Source: Lepidonotus clava
Taxonomy: Eukaryota; Annelida; Polychaeta; Phyllodocida; Polynoidae
Direction of reading: 5' to 3'
Assembly: GCA_936440205.1 (NCBI GenBank)
Contig: OW387136.1
Location: forward strand, 54,859,718-54,923,717
Length of the DNA stretch: 64,000 bases
The notes beneath the pieces are model-generated. The model ran no database searches. It was not told the origin of the DNA and saw only the letters and a program-made list of their open reading frames with translations. Below, piece after piece: positions 58,993 to 64,000 of the stretch (position 1 is its first letter; each line of letters opens with the position of its first letter). The translations under genes were made by a program, and so were the position numbers.

Positions 58993-61459
58993 AGCTTAAC
59001 TCTCCAGGCATTCAACATTATTACAACGTAGCAATAACATTATATTGAGTTCTGTTTTATTATAATATGGCTGGGTGTAGGCTGTGTGATAGGTTAGGGG
59101 GCGTTATGTTAAGTTCTGTTTTATTATAACGCGGCTTGGTGCTTCTCCTCTGAATTAAGTCCCTCCCAACCAGAAATACAGACTAGGTAATTCCTTATAG
59201 AAAAAAGAAATATTCAATTTGAAATCATGCTTGTGGGTTTGATAATTAATGTAATTACCCAGTATGACTATAATTAACTGATAAACATTGGTGTGCTACT
59301 ACTTCTGCATGGGTACCACAATCTAACAAGTCAAGAGACTAATCAGTTATAGATATTTGAACTACCAAACGAAGACAGTCTTTGAAAAGCAACCAGTATT
59401 TCCACACGATATTGATTCAGGCCTTAGTTTTAATCATAATGTCAAAAACGGGAAGAATTTTGTCATTTTTTGCAACTTCATGTTCAAAAATTCAGGTCTC
59501 TGTATGCAATATTCACTGAGATATCCTTGTTAAAAAATATTTGTCAACACTTTTGTTTTCAAATTCAAGGCTTGCTTGCAAATGCATCCATCCATGCATA
59601 TCAATATGATCCATATCAAAAGATAGTCTTTTAATTTAGCTATCTAATGATATATAATATAAGTAAAGGGGTTATATTATAGTTCAGAGGGGTAGTAAGC
59701 AGAAAACCGCTGCAATTGCAAAACAGTTGTCTATCCTTAAACACACTCAAACCAAGTTACCGGCCCACCCGTTTACCACCTCTCTTTGATATTAAAGAAA
59801 TGTTTCAACTGTGACAATAGTTTTTTTCCCAGGCTCCTTTGAGGCCCTTACCTGTATGGCAGCGCCCTCTGTGTGCAGAGACGGTAACATTGGACAATGA
59901 TTGATAAGGTAAAAAGACCACAAGTACTGCGTGAAGCGGGCCCTCGGCCAGGGAGACAAGACCAGCCTGCACAACGATACACCCCTACCCCGGGGGGCGA
60001 CTTCCCTTCTCAATGCCTGGATATGTGCACCTAGAACAAAATTTAGTAGAAATTCAGTGGTAAATCAGCACAGAAGTAGTATAGGGGGGTTGCATTAGTA
60101 TTTCAGTGGTAAATCAGTAGAAATAAGTATGATTCCAGTAGTCAAATAGTAGTAAATTAGTATGTGTGAAATATTTAAATCAGCTAGGGAGGGCAATAAG
60201 CAGGAAGTTACTACGTAATTTAAATATTTCGCAAATACTGATTTAGAAAGTGTCTGCTGTCGTTTGGTCCAGGTGTGTCAGGGTTTTGAAAACAGACCTA
60301 TTTTGAAGGACACCGCAAGCTGTAAACCTACCCTTAATGAAGGGATGTTGAATATATTTTATATCCCTGTTAGAGTGAGTGAGTGATGGAGGTTTTACGC
60401 CGTACCGACAGCCAGGGTCATTTTCACGGCGAATATCCCTATTAGATGTTTTAATTGAAAAATATATCATTCTAATTAATTCCTATCCCTGTTGATCCAT
60501 ATTCCCTAATTCACATACAGTAACCAACATTAAATGATGTGGCAGTTTTTTTTTCCATTTTGAGTGAAACCTTTTCACTCATTTCACTGACTGTCTTCAC
60601 ACACATACGGACAGGTTTAAGACCAAGTCACCCCCCCCCCCCCTGAGCCTTCAGAATGCTAAGGTCCTCTGGGACTCACCCACTTCACCTCATATTGGGC
60701 CTTGTTCTCAGCGCATTTGACCTGGGATATGGGGAAAAACCAGACACTGCCATTATCAGAGTATGGAAAAATATCTTCAAATCTCCACATATATCGACTT
60801 TTCAAACTTTTGTGGCTGTTGGACTATCTTTCTACACAAATCTTGCATTCATCTTTTGGTAGAAACAGGAAATCTTTGGGTGATTCAGTATATAACAAAT
60901 ATATAATGAGATAGATGTATAAGATAAATATCTGACGAAAAATAAAAATCGTATATGCTATTAAAATAAATTAAACCATATTTGTCAAATAAAAACAATG
61001 TTTAATTAGTACGTTGGTAAAATCATTGGTAAAATCATATGTCAAATAGTTCAATAATAATTTGGTTGAAACAGAAAATCATCCAAAATATCGTTGCTGA
61101 TGAACAACCTTTTCTAACAAAAAAGTCGTCTATTTTGTCCGTTGAAACAATTGTTCAATTTTGATCTAGTCTTTTTTTGTGAAAAAAAGGGCATAACATC
61201 TGATTACACTTTCTAAATGATGAAGAAATGGGGCAAACAGCATATATGTTTATAAATATAGATAAATATGTATATATACGGGAGGCCATTTTGACGAACA
61301 ATTGTACATGAAACTTCTTCCAAAGCCTAATTTGCAAATGTCATATAACTGATAACATTTTGATAAAACATTCTGATTTGGGAAAGTGGACAATTACCCT
61401 CTTTCCTTATCACCCTAGAAGTAGTTCAGGGTAGATAATGCAAACTATGGTTAAAGATA
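58993..61459. other. Gene-free stretch
   Basis: 59010-59145 has fragments of family A/B text (AAGTTCTGTTTTATTATAA, twice). The rest is AT-rich unique DNA, with a C-run near 60630. Short open frames show no known protein. Confidence 0.45.
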
Positions 61460-61887
61460 CCCAGGCAAGAGTGTGGTGTTATAAAGCTGCAGTGATGTAT
61501 TGTTTTGTTCTGATTTATTTATCGTTACATCATCCTGATGGCTCCCAATAAAGCGGTGAAATATACCTGCTGGTTATGTTCACAGTTCTGCTTTGGTTCT
61601 TGTTATGTTCTTGTGATGGCACCCAAAATCGTCTTTGGAACCAAACATTGTGATGTTGCACTATAAGGTTATTGTGACATTCTTTCACATTATAATAACA
61701 TTATTATAACATTCTTTATTGGTAAGGTCTCAACTTAACTAAAATAAAATGTTATTATAGCATTCTTTTTAGCAAGTCTCAATCTTACCTAAAATAATGT
61801 CACGGTCAAGTGAGAATTGGGCAGGTCATAGACTAACCAAAAAAGTATGGTTGCAGAACATGCCTGTTACGTCACTGCTAGCCTGGG
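61460..61887 (-). mobile_element. MITE family A, copy 5, chimeric
   Basis: It starts CCCAGGCAAG and ends GCCTGGG, in the orientation of copy 1. The first 100 bp or so contain family B-type text (TGATGGCTCCCAATAA), making it longer (428 bp) and a recombinant of A and B. Confidence 0.75.
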
Positions 61888-61895
61888 CTGGCTTT

Positions 61896-62246
61896 GGAAT
61901 TCTCCCTACTATAGATAGCTGAATTCGAATATTCTAAGCACCTGCAGGCTAATTTTGGCTGATTCTGTTGACGAAAACCCTAGAAAGCCTATGGAAATTG
62001 AGTAAATAATTATCATATATATCCATTTAGAATGAATTTATGCATTTTCAAATGACTTAGAAATAATCTGATATCTATACATACAATTTTAAAACTTGAT
62101 GATCAACAGTTTTTTTTATCATGTTAAATTACAAATAAACATGATTAATACAAATGTATATGCCAAAGCCTTGTGCTTTGTCCACATATTACCCATCATG
62201 TATCTTGATAAAACTTAAGAAATTGGATATCTGTGGTTGGGAGAAC
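61896..62246. mobile_element. MITE family E, copy 3
   Basis: GGAATTCTCCCTACTATAGA with AGCACCTGCAGGCTAATTTT at left; GGATATCTGTGGTTGGGAGA at right. It starts 8 bp after the preceding MITE. Confidence 0.75.
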
Positions 62247-62548
62247 TGGTCTTGATGAATCAGCACCATATACCCCTCCAAAGGCTTAGGCCTACCTGTT
62301 TCTATATTTGAAAGCAATCGTGCATGGTTATTCTGTTAAACAATTACTATATCTATTGGTATACTATTTTAGGGAGGTATCCTTGCATGAAATCTGCATT
62401 ATTGAATTACAATGATACTCTGCTTAACGGGGTAGAAAACATAACAATGGAGCACATTTCAAAAGATACCATTCTATCCCATCATACACTCTCTTCCTTC
62501 ACACACTCACCCTCCCCCCCCCCCCCACCACACACACACCAGCCCTGT
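62247..62548. other. Gene-free stretch
   Basis: Unique, ending in C-runs and a short CA tract. Confidence 0.4.
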
Positions 62549-62848
62549 TCGGGGGGGGGGGGGGGGGCACTTGTTCTTGAAAAGGTACCGACTGACCAAA
62601 CGGTCAGCCACTTTTGAGGCAAAAAAGGGGGGCAGTAAATTACATCCATAGAACAATATGGAGCAGAATATAGGGGCAGTATCTCACACAGAAAAACTAA
62701 TAATATTGTATCAGAAGTTTTCCTAAGCAACTTTGGTGATTTTTGTATATATTTTCTGGTATTGATACATCCAAATCTTAGGGGGGGGGGGGGGGGTTGA
62801 TCTGACCCAAAATAAGGGCCAGTCAACTTAGATTCAGGAGTGGTCAGT
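62549..62848 (-). mobile_element. MITE family C, copy 6, right end lost
   Basis: A G-run with GCACTTGTTCTTGAAAAGGT at left and GATTTTTGTATATATTTTCT inside. It stops at GATTCAGGAGTGGTCAG, where family B begins, so its right end was probably lost with that insertion. Confidence 0.75.
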
Positions 62849-62849
62849 C

Positions 62850-63210
62850 GTTCTGCAACCATAAATTTTTTAGTCAGTTTGTTACTTACTCGTAACAAAT
62901 ATATTATTGATGGTGAGGTTGAAACCTCACCAAATCAGAATGGTATTATAACATTATTTTTTTTTAAGGTTAGGACAAAACCAAAACAGAACGTGATGAG
63001 AACATTCTGTTTGGGTTGAAGAACATAACCAGAATGTTGTAATAACGTCACAGTGCAATGCCAGGTAGTATGTTGCAGCAATGTTATTGGGAGCCATCAA
63101 CGTAACAAGAACCAAATACAGAACCAACCAGAACGTTGCTGCAACGTTATAATAACCATAGACATATATCTTATGTACCTCTATGTAATAATGTTGCATC
63201 CTTGGCTGGG
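62850..63210 (+). mobile_element. MITE family B, copy 3
   Basis: From TTCTGCAACCATAAATTTTT (left terminus missing) to CCTTGGCTGGG. An extra 37 bp or so (ATAGACATATATCTTATG) interrupts the usual right end. Confidence 0.78.
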
Positions 63211-63399
63211 TAGTAACCTTCATAGTATCCCCCCCCCCCCGGACACTAGCCCAATGACAGCCAACCCCTCTTCCTCCCCCAAAACCACCCTATCCCCAGC
63301 CAAGTCCCCATCCCCTCGTACAATGCCCCCTTAACGCCCCTGATGGCAGGTACACTGGGACCAGGGCTGACTCTGGGGGCCACAATCACCGCTCCACGG
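63211..63399. other. Gene-free stretch with C-run
   Basis: Pyrimidine-rich; nothing recognised. Confidence 0.4.
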
Positions 63400-63599
63400 G
63401 CCGACAGGTGGACGCTGAAAGGAGCGTCCCGTCTCCTGTGTACGCGCAGAAACCGCAACCTGCTTTTACTGGTCAACACTCTCCAAGCGGAGACGGCTCC
63501 CACGCCGTGACGTACACGCCGAGCATTCAGGTATAAATAACAGTCTGGGAGATGTGGGAACTTTCCCAGATTTCTGGGAAAACAACCGCGACATTTCAT
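63400..63599 (+). promoter_or_regulatory. Candidate TATA promoter near the window edge
   Basis: CpG-rich DNA runs into GGTATAAATAACAG (TATA-like, 63531-63539). Then come GTGGGAAC, TTTCCCAG and CTGGGAAAA (63554-63584), three RBPJ/Su(H)-type cores. No ORF follows within the window. Confidence 0.28.
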
Positions 63600-64000
63600 T
63601 AAAGATATCCTTGTGTTCCTCCATTTTTATCTAAAAGGTTTGTATGAAAATCATGCAGTTATCATTCTATTGGGAACACCCTGAGATGCAGTATAAAAGA
63701 TTGACGTACCTGGATAGCGTTCCATGGAAATTTAGCAATACTTTTCGCTAGTCAAAGCACTTCCATAAAGATTTCACAATACTCGAAAAATTATCGCCAA
63801 GGCCTCACAGCAGTATTGTGACGATAATTTTAAAATATCGCGATTTTAACATTTCTTCACAAAGATTGACATATGATATGTATGTGATCAAGGGAGGGTG
63901 CTGCATAGTTTAAATTTGTTTAAAAAAAGAATTGAAACAAAATGAAAAAAGTCCATATGGCGATATTTAAACATTTTTTGGTATCGTATCATATCTGAAA
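63600..64000. other. Gene-free stretch
   Basis: AT-rich unique DNA to the window end; nothing recognised. Confidence 0.4.

Noticed and set aside
1-64000. LTR retroelements, Polintons or other virus-like elements
   Set aside because: No capsid, envelope, protease or integrase frames and no paired long direct repeats were seen.

Overview
This is eukaryotic, animal DNA: a host gene split by GT-AG introns, a non-LTR retrotransposon, tRNA-derived SINEs, many short inverted-repeat transposons (MITEs), minisatellites, microsatellites and unusually many long poly(G)/poly(C) tracts. The one host gene I can support belongs to a family found across bilaterians. The repeat style (compact MITEs, poly-G tracts, CR1/Jockey-type LINE, no Alu- or L1-like sequence) suggests a marine invertebrate, but I cannot choose between, for example, a lophotrochozoan and an invertebrate deuterostome from this window alone.

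The gene is a PRDM13 orthologue on the plus strand, 28119-54343, with four coding exons: 28119-28424, 49860-49996, 50519-50622 and 52761-54343. The joined reading frame encodes 709 residues: an N-terminal PR (SET-like) domain spread over exons 1-3, a first zinc finger at the start of exon 4, a long low-complexity linker, three more C2H2 fingers in the order typical of PRDM13, and an acidic C-terminus. Intron 1 is about 21.4 kb and holds most of the mobile elements. In vertebrates PRDM13 is a nuclear transcriptional regulator that helps choose inhibitory over excitatory neuronal fate; the role in this organism is inferred from orthology.

Layout. 1-2271: 3' part of a LINE whose reverse transcriptase ORF is open from the window edge. 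2272-2807: fragments of MITE families A and B. 3610-5885: a 45-bp minisatellite of about 42 units with a 360-bp higher-order repeat, interrupted near its right end by a family A MITE. 6863-9291: MITEs, an inverted repeat and a composite element made of tandem repeats. 9292-26376: gene-free DNA with MITEs of families C, G and H, minisatellites, and several GC-rich or motif-rich stretches that may be regulatory. 26377-28118: upstream region of PRDM13. 28119-54343: PRDM13. 54344-64000: gene-free DNA with MITEs A, B, C and E, an odd element built of 11-bp direct and inverted repeats (58262-58992), and a TATA-containing GC-rich stretch near the right edge.

Family letters A-H are labels used only here. 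They come from comparing copies within this window; no database was searched. I saw no rRNA, stand-alone tRNA gene, CRISPR array, Polinton or LTR retroelement. Long open frames in the minisatellite are by-products of a unit length divisible by three.
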